This document shows positions 1 through 7,435 of a stretch of 8,875 bases of DNA, piece by piece; positions within the stretch are counted from its first letter, which is position 1, and every line of letters begins with the position of its first letter. Below the pieces are notes generated by a model. It was not told the DNA's origin, did no database searches, and worked only from the letters and a program-made list of their open reading frames with translations. The DNA comes from JACPLA01 sp035291905 (GTDB lineage Bacteria > Bacteroidota > Ignavibacteria > UBA10030). The translations under genes were made by a program, and so were the position numbers. The stretch spans positions 1 through 8,875 of the forward strand of contig DATDRF010000019.1 of NCBI GenBank assembly GCA_035291905.1, in the 5' to 3' direction.

Positions 1-2
1 AA

Positions 3-3000
3 TCCCGCCCCTTCCCCTCCCCCGACCGCTTCCTCGAGGGCTATTCTGAAGAAGTTTCCGGCGCGACGCTCTCTTACTGGAATTTTCACACGTTCGCCAA
101 AAAGTCCCTCCTTACGCGGTGCACGACGGGAGACATGGCGATCGCATGGAAGACACAACAGCTCCCCTCAGCCGGCAGTCAAGAGACTCACTCAATCCTC
201 TGGATAGGTGCTTTCTCAACCGGGACCTCCACAGCGGATCATGACTTTGACTTTTACGTCAACGATGAAAAGTCGCTGACGTTCAGGACTTTCAGGGGAG
301 GGAACTACCGCAATTGGTCCGTTGAAGGGAAAAGGGGAGTCGTGTTGCACTATAAGCACGTCTGGACCGATCATGTGAACGATGCGCACGGCTACTTCTG
401 CCTTCAGGTGCCGGCCTCTTCCTATCCTGCAGGACGGCCGCTTACTTTGAAAGCTGTCGGCCATAAGGGCGGATCCAATGACTGGTACATGACATTCATG
501 TACGCTGTGAAGGAATCGGCGATGGTTCGTTCTCTTCCGCTGCTCATGCGCGACGGCGAATCACTCCGGCAGCCGATAGAAGTCTCGGTGGATTCTCCAT
601 CCGACCGGGGGACCGTAACAATCGCTCTCGAACGGGAGAAGCCGGTAACGCAAGAGTTGAAGTTAGGGTGGAACGCCGTAAATCTCTCGGTCCCCGCCGT
701 GGAGAAGGAACGCACGGTTCCGCTCAGCATTTCGATCAACGGGAAACCCGCCGTGAAGAGGTCTGTTCAGGTCAAACCTGTGCACCATCGCACCATCTGG
801 CTGCTCCCGCATTCCCACAACGATATCGGCTACAGCCACCTGCAACCGGAAGTCTATAACATCCAGGTTCAGAATATTCGCGATGCTCTCGGGCTCATCG
901 AGAAGTCAAAGGACTATCCTCCCGGCTCACGGTTCAAATGGAATGTCGAGATCCTCTGGCCCGTCGATTCCTTTCTCGTCACAGCTTCAGCACGGGAGAA
1001 AGAGGCCTTCCTGCGGGCTGTGAGGAACGGCGATATCGGGTTGAACGGATTGTACGTGAATCCACTCACGGGAATAGCAAGACCCGAGGCTCTGATGCGG
1101 CTCACAGATTTCGCCCGTGAACTCAAGCGGGACCATGGGATTCGGATTCCCGTCGCGATGGTTTCAGATATTCCCGGTTACAGCTGGGGCATCGTCCCGG
1201 CGCTTGCCCAGAGCGACATCAGATATTTTGTCAGCGGACCAAACTCCGGGGATCGGATCGGCCACTTCACAAATGCGTGGGGGGATAAACCTTTTTACTG
1301 GGTTGGGCCTTCGAGAAAGGACAGCGTGCTCTTCTGGGTGGCGGGGACCGGCTACTCGATGTTCCACGCAACGAGGACATTCGCGACAAACAAGGCATTT
1401 CTTCAGAAGCTGGAGGATTACCTGGAGCAGTTGGATGCGTCGCGGTATCCGTATGACATTGTGCAAATGAGGTACTCGATCTATGCCGACAACGGGATGA
1501 CCGACACGACCATGTCGGATTACGTGCGGGAATGGAACGGGAACTATGCATCTCCGACACTTCGCATTGCCACGGCGGAGGAGATGTGCGTCGCGTTCGA
1601 GAAAGAGTACGGATCGCAGCTCCCCTCGTTTGCAGGCGATATCACGCCGTATTGGGAGGACGGGGCCGCATCGACCGCAGCAGAACTGGGAATGGCGCAG
1701 CGAAGCACTGAGCGCCTTGTGCAGGCCGAGATCATGACAAGCATGAGTGCGCCGGAAGCATACGATCGCAAGGCCTTTGCGGATGCCTGGGATGCAATCA
1801 ACCTGTGGATTGAGCATACATGGGGCGCATGGAACAGCGTGAGCGACCCGGACCATCCCGATGCAGTGGGACAGTGGAAATTCAAACAGGGATATGCTCT
1901 ACAGGCACATGATCGGAGTGAAAGGCTCCTCAAGAGCCAGATTCGGAACCACAAGAGTCCGAATGCCATCTTCGAGGTGGTCAACACATCGACGTGGTCT
2001 CGGACGGATCTGGTCAGGTTGAGCCCGGAAGAAAGCCGTTCGGGCGATCGCGTTGTTGACGAGACCGGGAAACCCGTTCCCAGTCAGCGCCTCACCGATG
2101 GGCGGCTGGCGTTTCTGGCCCGCGCTGTTCCGGCCCTCGGTTCGTCGCGTTTCACGGTCATGAAAGGCCCGGCAGGAAAGGTGTCGCGGGGGGTGTCGAT
2201 AAAGGATCTCACACTGGAGAATCAATTCCTCCGGCTGACGATCGATTCCGCGACGGGCTCGGTGAAGAGTATTCTTGATCTCGCTCTGAGCCGGAGGCTC
2301 GTCGGCAAAGAATATGAGGGGGGAATCAACAGTCTTGTCGTTGTCGAGGGGACCGACCCGGGCAATCGGACAAACGGAAAACTGACAGGGTTGCGCGTGG
2401 GTGAACGCGGCCCGCTTGTGGCTTCCATGATCAGCGAAAGCGTCGCCCCGGGAGTGGACAAAGTCGTTCGAGAGGTCACCCTGATAGCGGAGGTGGAAAG
2501 GGTGGACGTTCGGAACGTTGTCATGAAGAGATCGGTCCGTACCAAAGAAGCACTTTATTTCGGATTCGGATTCAATGTTCCCGAGGGGACCACACGGCTT
2601 GATGTGGGGTGGGGGTTCATCAGGCCGGAGCGTGATCAGCTCCCCGGCTCATGCAAGGATTACTTTTCCGTGGCGCGGTGGGTCGACATGTCAAATCACC
2701 ATGAGGGGGTTACATGGGCTTCCGTGGAGGCTCCTCTGGTGAGCCTGGGCGGACTTGTCGATGAAAGGCGCCACAACGAAGGTCCCAGCGGATGGAAAAC
2801 GCAGGCTGCATCGTCCCCGCTTCTCTATTCCTGGGTGATGAACAACTATTGGCACACGAACTACAAAGCAGATCAGGAAGGAACGAGCTCATTTCAATAC
2901 GCGTTCAGGCCGCATTCCGGGTTTGAGGCAGTTCGGGCATACCGCTTTGGCGTGGAGACAAACCAGCCGCTTCTCGTGCGCCAGATTGAACCGAGTGCTC

Positions 3001-3260
3001 CGCGGCCGTCATTGCCGTTCGCGTTCACAAGTGCCGCAGTGAGCATCACGACCGTCACCAGGGCTGCGGACGGCGACGCGTTGCTGGTTCGGCTCTACAA
3101 TCCGTCTCCTCAACGATCCTCATGTGAGATTGCTGCGGCTGTCCCGTCCCTGCGCTTGTACGAAAGTTCGGTTTCGGGAGAGAGGGGACGTGGAATCGCC
3201 GGAAGTATTGAGATGGGTCCCTTTGAGATCCGAACGGTCCGATGTGAGACGTCCCGATAG
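3..3260 (+). CDS. Divergent glycoside hydrolase family 38 (alpha-mannosidase-like) protein, 5' partial
   Basis: GH38 enzymes are zinc-dependent retaining glycosidases, mostly alpha-mannosidases. The frame is open from position 3 with protein-like sequence (about 44 codons) before the first ATG at 135, so the start lies upstream of the window. Numbering from that ATG, residues 1-215 look like one or two beta-sandwich domains, possibly carbohydrate-binding. The GH38 catalytic domain starts with LLPHSHNDIGY, where H228 and D230 fit two zinc ligands. SDIPGYSW (D345) matches the conserved D-x-F-G-H-S region. From about residue 696 (NQFLRLTIDSATGSVKSILD) the sequence resembles the GH38 C-terminal beta domain. 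The usual nucleophile Asp appears to be Leu311 (GLYVNPLTG), and the His-Arg-Gly motif appears as E508-D509-G510 (YWEDGAAS), so substrate and mechanism are uncertain. It ends 20 bp from a convergent gene. Family membership is fairly sure; mannosidase activity is not. Confidence 0.85.
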   Translation, partial: SRPFPSPDRFLEGYSEEVSGATLSYWNFHTFAKKSLLTRCTTGDMAIAWKTQQLPSAGSQETHSILWIGAFSTGTSTADHDFDFYVNDEKSLTFRTFRGGNYRNWSVEGKRGVVLHYKHVWTDHVNDAHGYFCLQVPASSYPAGRPLTLKAVGHKGGSNDWYMTFMYAVKESAMVRSLPLLMRDGESLRQPIEVSVDSPSDRGTVTIALEREKPVTQELKLGWNAVNLSVPAVEKERTVPLSISINGKPAVKRSVQVKPVHHRTIWLLPHSHNDIGYSHLQPEVYNIQVQNIRDALGLIEKSKDYPPGSRFKWNVEILWPVDSFLVTASAREKEAFLRAVRNGDIGLNGLYVNPLTGIARPEALMRLTDFARELKRDHGIRIPVAMVSDIPGYSWGIVPALAQSDIRYFVSGPNSGDRIGHFTNAWGDKPFYWVGPSRKDSVLFWVAGTGYSMFHATRTFATNKAFLQKLEDYLEQLDASRYPYDIVQMRYSIYADNGMTDTTMSDYVREWNGNYASPTLRIATAEEMCVAFEKEYGSQLPSFAGDITPYWEDGAASTAAELGMAQRSTERLVQAEIMTSMSAPEAYDRKAFADAWDAINLWIEHTWGAWNSVSDPDHPDAVGQWKFKQGYALQAHDRSERLLKSQIRNHKSPNAIFEVVNTSTWSRTDLVRLSPEESRSGDRVVDETGKPVPSQRLTDGRLAFLARAVPALGSSRFTVMKGPAGKVSRGVSIKDLTLENQFLRLTIDSATGSVKSILDLALSRRLVGKEYEGGINSLVVVEGTDPGNRTNGKLTGLRVGERGPLVASMISESVAPGVDKVVREVTLIAEVERVDVRNVVMKRSVRTKEALYFGFGFNVPEGTTRLDVGWGFIRPERDQLPGSCKDYFSVARWVDMSNHHEGVTWASVEAPLVSLGGLVDERRHNEGPSGWKTQAASSPLLYSWVMNNYWHTNYKADQEGTSSFQYAFRPHSGFEAVRAYRFGVETNQPLLVRQIEPSAPRPSLPFAFTSAAVSITTVTRAADGDALLVRLYNPSPQRSSCEIAAAVPSLRLYESSVSGERGRGIAGSIEMGPFEIRTVRCETSR

Positions 3261-3280
3261 TTGTGACATGAGACGAAGGG

Positions 3281-3727
3281 TTACTTCGAGGCGATCTTTT
3301 CCATTTCCCGTGCCAGCGAGAGCCGCATGCACGCGCGCTTGACCGATTCATCATCCGTGAATTCTCCCGTCCTCTTGATCGCAAAGTCGCCTCGTGACGA
3401 CCTGAGAGTATAAAGCGCAAGAGACGCGGCAATTCTCGACGTTCGGTCACATTTTTCTTCCTTCACGATGCGCATGAGGGGAATGATCGAGCGTTGGAAT
3501 GAATACGCGGGATTGGATTCTTTGAGCTGTTTGACGGTGAGAGCTGCACAGGCGCGGATCCCCGGGCAATCAGAGCGCAGGCACTGCAGAAGACGGTCCT
3601 CGATTTGTTCGAGTTGTTGCGCGGTGCATTGAGGCGGGGGATCGGTCTGCCAGGCGGCTGAAAAAGACGGAGTGCCGAGGACCAGGCTTGCCGCCATGCC
3701 AAATCGAATGAGGATTGCTCGTTTCAT
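3281..3727 (-). CDS. Small exported HEAT-like repeat protein
   Basis: A 148-aa protein with a Lys/Arg-led hydrophobic N-terminus (MKRAILIRFGMAASLVLG) and a likely signal peptidase site around SFSAA-WQ, so probably exported. The mature part is alpha-helical by composition. Segments such as LLQCLRSDCPGIRACAALTV and IIPLMRIVKEEKCD followed by RIAASLALYTL look like HEAT-type helical pairs. It has six cysteines (34, 49, 54, 60, 93, 133), an even number that would permit disulfides in the envelope. The start at 3727 is chosen over an upstream in-frame ATG (3790) because AAGGAG lies 6 nt before it and the signal peptide begins there. It is convergent with the GH38-like gene and divergent from the tricorn-like gene. 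HEAT repeats usually mediate protein-protein contacts; no enzymatic motif is visible and the function is unknown. Confidence 0.78.
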   Translation of the reverse strand: MKRAILIRFGMAASLVLGTPSFSAAWQTDPPPQCTAQQLEQIEDRLLQCLRSDCPGIRACAALTVKQLKESNPAYSFQRSIIPLMRIVKEEKCDRTSRIAASLALYTLRSSRGDFAIKRTGEFTDDESVKRACMRLSLAREMEKIASK

Positions 3728-3733
3728 GGCTTT

Positions 3734-3739
3734 CTCCTT
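3734..3739 (-). promoter_or_regulatory. Ribosome binding site of the HEAT-like gene
   Basis: On the minus strand the sequence reads AAGGAG, then 6 nt (AAAGCC), then ATG at 3727. This strong Shine-Dalgarno match decides the start in favour of 3727 over the upstream in-frame ATG at 3790. Confidence 0.75.
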
Positions 3740-3776
3740 GGGCTGGGATCTTACACTTGAGGCTACGACGAAGGCG

Positions 3777-3791
3777 GATGGATGTTCCATC
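3777..3791. promoter_or_regulatory. Short palindrome upstream of the HEAT-like gene
   Basis: GATGGA-TGT-TCCATC is a perfect 6-3-6 inverted repeat 50 nt upstream of the HEAT-like start. It has the same half-site size and spacing as the palindrome at 3950-3964 but an unrelated sequence. It could be an operator, but about one such repeat is expected by chance in a region of this length. Confidence 0.15.
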
Positions 3792-3949
3792 TGGGCACCT
3801 CAAAATCTGCGTAAATAGGATTGTTTCTCAGATAGGACCGAAGTGCCGCGCGAGAGCGGCATCCGTTACATCCTCTTCGTTCCACACTTTCACGTCAGGC
3901 AGACTTTTTCTCCTAACAAAATCTTTGTTTTCTCGTATACTATTTGTCT

Positions 3950-3969
3950 GTCAAACGCTTTGACGTCAA
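3950..3969. promoter_or_regulatory. Candidate operator: two interlocked palindromes
   Basis: GTCAAA-CGC-TTTGAC (3950-3964) is a perfect 6-3-6 inverted repeat, and it overlaps TTGACGTCAA (3960-3969), a perfect 10-bp palindrome. They lie about 10 nt downstream of a possible -10 box (TATACT, 3936-3941) and about 90 nt before the tricorn-like start. That is a position where a repressor could act. Palindromes this short arise by chance, so this is only a candidate. Confidence 0.25.
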
Positions 3970-4045
3970 TTCTTCTCTTTGCCTTTTCTTCCTATATTGC
4001 ATCCTAAGAATGTCTGTTACACGCTGAGCTGTCAAATCATCTCTC

Positions 4046-4052
4046 AGAAGGG
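4046..4052 (+). promoter_or_regulatory. Ribosome binding site of the tricorn-like gene
   Basis: AGAAGGG lies 6 nt before the ATG at 4059, a good Shine-Dalgarno match. The ATG is followed directly by a signal peptide, which supports this start. Confidence 0.6.
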
Positions 4053-4058
4053 AAAACC

Positions 4059-7000
4059 ATGATCCGGAAAATCCTCTCGATCTTCATTCTCCTCCCGTTT
4101 CTTCAATTTGTTTATTCCCAACAAGATGCCCGTCTGCTCAGGTTTCCTGCAATTCATGGGAATCAGATCGTTTTCACCTGTGCAGGCGATCTTTACACCG
4201 TCCCCGCAAGCGGCGGCGTGGCACGCAAACTCACCAATGATGTGGGATTCGAGATGTTTGCCCGTTTCTCTCCCGATGGGAAGACCATTGCCTTTACGGG
4301 TCAGTATGACGGGAACACGGAAGTCTATGTCATGCCTGCCGAAGGAGGAGTGCCGAAACGTCTGACGTACACTCCTACACTCTCCCGCGATGACGTTTCC
4401 GACCGTATGGGTCCGAATAACATCGTGATGACATGGCGCGACAACAACACCATCCTCTTTCGCTCGCGCATGATCGAGCCGAACAGCTTCAAAGGACAAC
4501 TCTTCACGGTTTCGCTCGACGGCGATGTGCCTGTGCAGCTTCCGCTCCCCAGGGGAGGATTCAGTTCCTATTCAGCCGACGGGAAGAAGCTTGCGTACAA
4601 CCGCGTCTTCAGGGAATTTCGCACGTGGAAGAGATACCGGGGCGGACAGGCAGACGATGTGTGGATCTATGATTTTCAAACGAAGACGACAGAGAACATC
4701 ACGAACAATCCTGCCCAGGATATCATTCCGATGTGGAGCGGCAACACCGTCTACTTCATTTCCGATCGGGATGAGAATAAGAGGTTGAACCTCTATTCGT
4801 ATGATCTGCAGACGAAACAGACCGGCAAGCTCACTGCGTTCACGGAGTACGACGTCAAGTTCCCCTCGATCGGCGACAAGGCCATTGTGTTCGAGAACGG
4901 CGGATACATTTACACCTACGACCTCGCAGCGAAGAAGGCGGAGAAGGTATCAATCAGCCTGAATGAAGACTTCGCCGTCGGACGCGGGGGACTCCAGAAT
5001 GTCGACGACAAGGTGACAAACTATGAGATCTCTCCCGACGGGAATCGCGCCCTCTTTGGCGCACGCGGAGATATTTTCACGGTGCCGGCGAAGTACGGCA
5101 ACACCCGCAACCTCACCGGTACACCCGGAATCCACGACCGGAGCTCCAAATGGTCTCCCGACGGTAAATGGATCGCCTACATCTCCGATGCCACGGGCGA
5201 AGATGAGATCTACATCATGCCGCAGGACGGGAGCGCGGCGGGGACACAGCTGACGTCGAAGAGCGATACCTACAAGTACCAGCCCCTCTGGTCGCCCGAC
5301 AGCAAGAAGCTCCTCTGGTCCGACAAGATGCAGAGGCTCCAGTATGTCGATATCGACTCAAAGAAGGTGACCATCGTGTCGCAGGCGAACTCCTGGGAAA
5401 TTACCAACTACGCCTGGGCTCCCGACAGCAAATGGATCGCCTATGCGAAACCGGAAGAAGAGGTGATGACGACCGTCCAGCTCTATTCCGTTGAGAGCGG
5501 AAAAACCACTGCGGTGACGGATGGCTGGTTTTCGTCCTATTCCCCCTCGTTCAGCTCAGATGGGAAGTATCTCCTCTTCATCTCAAACCGCTCCTTCAGC
5601 CCTACCTACAGCCAGACGGAATGGAACCATGCCTATCTCGACATGGGGAAGATCTATCTGGTGACCCTGGCGGGGGAGACGAAATCTCCGTTCGCGCCGA
5701 AAAGCGATGAAGTGAGTGTGAAGGCGGAGAAGAAAGAAACGAAGGAGGAAAAGCCGAAGAAGGAAGAAGAGAAGACCGTTTCCGTGAAAGTCGATCTCGA
5801 AGGATTGCAGTCGCGAATCGCCGTATTGCCCGTTTCGGCGTCGGGTTACCGTGACGTGGTTGCCCTCCCGGGGAAGGTGTACTACCTGCGCCGCGGGAGT
5901 AAGGACGAGAAGACAAAGCTGTTCCTGTATGATCTCGAGAAGCAGAAGGAGACGGAGCTGGGCGAAGTGAACGGATATGAGATCTCCGCGGACGGAAAGA
6001 AGATGCTGGTCAACCAGGAGCGCTCCTATGCCATTATTGACCTCCCGACCGCAAAAATCGACATCAAGGAGAAACTCAGCCTCTCCGACATGACAGTGCG
6101 GCTCGACAGGAAAGCGGAATGGACGCAGATGTACAACGAATGCTGGAGACAGATGCGGGATTTCTTCTTTGACCCGCATATGCACGGGGTCGATTGGCCT
6201 GCGGTGAAGGCGAAATATGCGGCGCTGGTGCCGTACGTGAACCACAGGGCCGACCTGACCTATATCATCGGTGAAATGATCGGTGAGCTGAGCGTCGGAC
6301 ACACCTATGTCGGCGGAGGAGACCTTCCGAAGGTGGAGCGGATTCAAATGGGGCTTCTGGGAGCCAGGCTGGAGCGTGATGCGGCGTCGAAATACTACAA
6401 GATCACCGAGATTCTGAAAGGGCAGAACTGGGATGCATCCGTCCGCTCTCCTTTAACGGATATCGGCGTTTCCGTCAAGGCGGGAGAGTACATCGTCGCC
6501 GTTGACGGGAAACCGACCAACCAGATGACGAGTATCTATGAGGCGCTCGTCAATACCGTCAACAAGCAGGTGACGCTCAAGGTGAATGGAACTGCAAAGG
6601 AGGCCGGTGCCCGCGATGTTGTGGTGGTTCCGACAAACGATGAACAGGGGCTGTACTATTACAATTGGGTTCAGTCCAATATCGAGAAGGTATCGAAGGC
6701 AACGAACGGCCGAATAGGATATCTTCACATCCCGGATATGGGAGTAGGGGGACTGAACGAGTTTGTGAAGTATTACTATCCGCAATTGAGGAAAGAAGGT
6801 TTGATCGTGGACGTGCGCGGGAACGGGGGAGGCAACGTATCCCCGCAGATCATCGAGCGATTGAGCCGCGAGATCGCGATGATCGACATCGCACGCAACG
6901 GCGCCCCCGGTATTGATCCGGGCGGAACGATTCTCGGGCCAAAGGTCATGCTCCTTGATGAATTCTCAGCATCCGACGGAGATATTGTGGCGTATCGGTT

Positions 7001-7313
7001 CAAGAAGCACAAACTTGGCACGATCATCGGAAAACGGTCGTGGGGTGGTGTTGTGGGGATCCGCGGGTCGCTTCCCCTCCTTGACGGCGGGTATCTGAAC
7101 AAGCCGGAATTCTCGCGCTATGATGTTGAAGGGAAGGAATGGATCATGGAGGGTGTCGGAGTGGAGCCCGATATCAGGGTGGACAACGACCCTGCCAAAG
7201 AGTACTCCGGCGTCGATGAGCAATTGAACAGGGCGATCGAAGAGGTTCTCAAACAAATGAAAGACAAGCCGGCCAAGCTTGCTCCTCCTCCGCCGTATCC
7301 GGATAAAAGATGA
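4059..7313 (+). CDS. Exported tricorn-like protease, S41 family
   Basis: A 1084-aa serine peptidase resembling archaeal tricorn, which degrades peptides into small products. Unlike cytoplasmic tricorn, it begins with a signal peptide (about residues 1-20, ending VYS-QQ), so it probably acts in the periplasm or envelope. Residues 25-545 form two beta-propellers of PD40-type repeats, with recurring SPDGK-like motifs (71, 325, 366, 412, 455). A Lys/Glu-rich linker spans about 548-574, followed by further propeller-like strands to about 665. The tricorn C1-type helical region is at about 684-750, a PDZ-like domain at about 765-855, and the S41 core at about 885-1045. The catalytic tetrad appears intact: H748 (VGHTY), S972 and D973 (SASDGD) and E1031 (IMEGVGVEPD), close to tricorn H746, S965, D966 and E1023. 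GNGGG (921-925) fits the oxyanion region. It probably has its own promoter, as its upstream neighbour is divergent. Confidence 0.93.
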   Translation: MIRKILSIFILLPFLQFVYSQQDARLLRFPAIHGNQIVFTCAGDLYTVPASGGVARKLTNDVGFEMFARFSPDGKTIAFTGQYDGNTEVYVMPAEGGVPKRLTYTPTLSRDDVSDRMGPNNIVMTWRDNNTILFRSRMIEPNSFKGQLFTVSLDGDVPVQLPLPRGGFSSYSADGKKLAYNRVFREFRTWKRYRGGQADDVWIYDFQTKTTENITNNPAQDIIPMWSGNTVYFISDRDENKRLNLYSYDLQTKQTGKLTAFTEYDVKFPSIGDKAIVFENGGYIYTYDLAAKKAEKVSISLNEDFAVGRGGLQNVDDKVTNYEISPDGNRALFGARGDIFTVPAKYGNTRNLTGTPGIHDRSSKWSPDGKWIAYISDATGEDEIYIMPQDGSAAGTQLTSKSDTYKYQPLWSPDSKKLLWSDKMQRLQYVDIDSKKVTIVSQANSWEITNYAWAPDSKWIAYAKPEEEVMTTVQLYSVESGKTTAVTDGWFSSYSPSFSSDGKYLLFISNRSFSPTYSQTEWNHAYLDMGKIYLVTLAGETKSPFAPKSDEVSVKAEKKETKEEKPKKEEEKTVSVKVDLEGLQSRIAVLPVSASGYRDVVALPGKVYYLRRGSKDEKTKLFLYDLEKQKETELGEVNGYEISADGKKMLVNQERSYAIIDLPTAKIDIKEKLSLSDMTVRLDRKAEWTQMYNECWRQMRDFFFDPHMHGVDWPAVKAKYAALVPYVNHRADLTYIIGEMIGELSVGHTYVGGGDLPKVERIQMGLLGARLERDAASKYYKITEILKGQNWDASVRSPLTDIGVSVKAGEYIVAVDGKPTNQMTSIYEALVNTVNKQVTLKVNGTAKEAGARDVVVVPTNDEQGLYYYNWVQSNIEKVSKATNGRIGYLHIPDMGVGGLNEFVKYYYPQLRKEGLIVDVRGNGGGNVSPQIIERLSREIAMIDIARNGAPGIDPGGTILGPKVMLLDEFSASDGDIVAYRFKKHKLGTIIGKRSWGGVVGIRGSLPLLDGGYLNKPEFSRYDVEGKEWIMEGVGVEPDIRVDNDPAKEYSGVDEQLNRAIEEVLKQMKDKPAKLAPPPPYPDKR

Positions 7314-7320
7314 ATGAAAA

Positions 7321-7416
7321 ATGACAACACGAAGAGCACAAAGGAGACACGAAGAGCGCGAGGACGAATCCACCACTTCGTGTTCTTCGTGAATTCTCTG
7401 TGTCACTTCGTGTAAT
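7321..7416. repeat. Repeat copy A
   Basis: This first copy begins 8 nt after the tricorn-like stop codon. Its left terminus carries the extra AAC (ATGACAACACGAAG) and its right terminus reads CTTCGTGTAAT, so its ends match less well than those of copy B. That suggests it is the more decayed copy. Confidence 0.8.
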
Positions 7417-7435
7417 GCTTTTTCTCAAAGAAACA

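Larger units (their letters stand above)
3728..4058. other. Divergent intergenic region
   Basis: This 331-bp stretch separates the HEAT-like gene (leftward) from the tricorn-like gene (rightward) and should hold both promoters. No convincing open reading frame with a start signal was found. The right half (about 3900-4010) is AT-rich and pyrimidine-rich, unlike the flanking coding DNA. It includes TATACT (3936-3941), a possible -10 box with no clear -35, and TATATT (3993-3998). Short palindromes occur at 3777-3791, 3844-3861 and 3950-3969. No match to the Bacteroidota TTTG / TAnnTTTG promoter with correct spacing was found, so promoter positions remain open. Confidence 0.6.

Noticed and set aside
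1164..1856. Minus-strand open frame of 230 codons inside the GH38-like gene
   Set aside because: It is antisense to the conserved GH38 catalytic region, cysteine- and arginine-rich without motifs, and is best explained as a shadow of the real gene.
3261..3280. Possible bidirectional terminator between the convergent GH38-like and HEAT-like genes
   Set aside because: The 20-bp gap contains no inverted repeat or T-tract; any terminator would have to lie within the coding ends.
3844..3861. Hairpin TGCCGC-GCGAGA-GCGGCA in the divergent intergenic region considered as a terminator or riboswitch part
   Set aside because: The stem is only 6 bp, there is no T-tract on either strand, and no larger structured leader was found around it.
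5583..6347. Long (254 codons) minus-strand open frame inside the tricorn-like gene
   Set aside because: It is antisense to a well-supported coding sequence with clear S41 domains. Its composition (rich in His, Leu, Arg) is what the complement of such a gene gives, and it has no recognisable domain.
7314..7415. A 33-codon open frame starting just after the tricorn-like stop
   Set aside because: It lies almost wholly in repeat copy A and its product simply reflects the CGAAG/CTTCG repeat. There is no convincing ribosome binding site.
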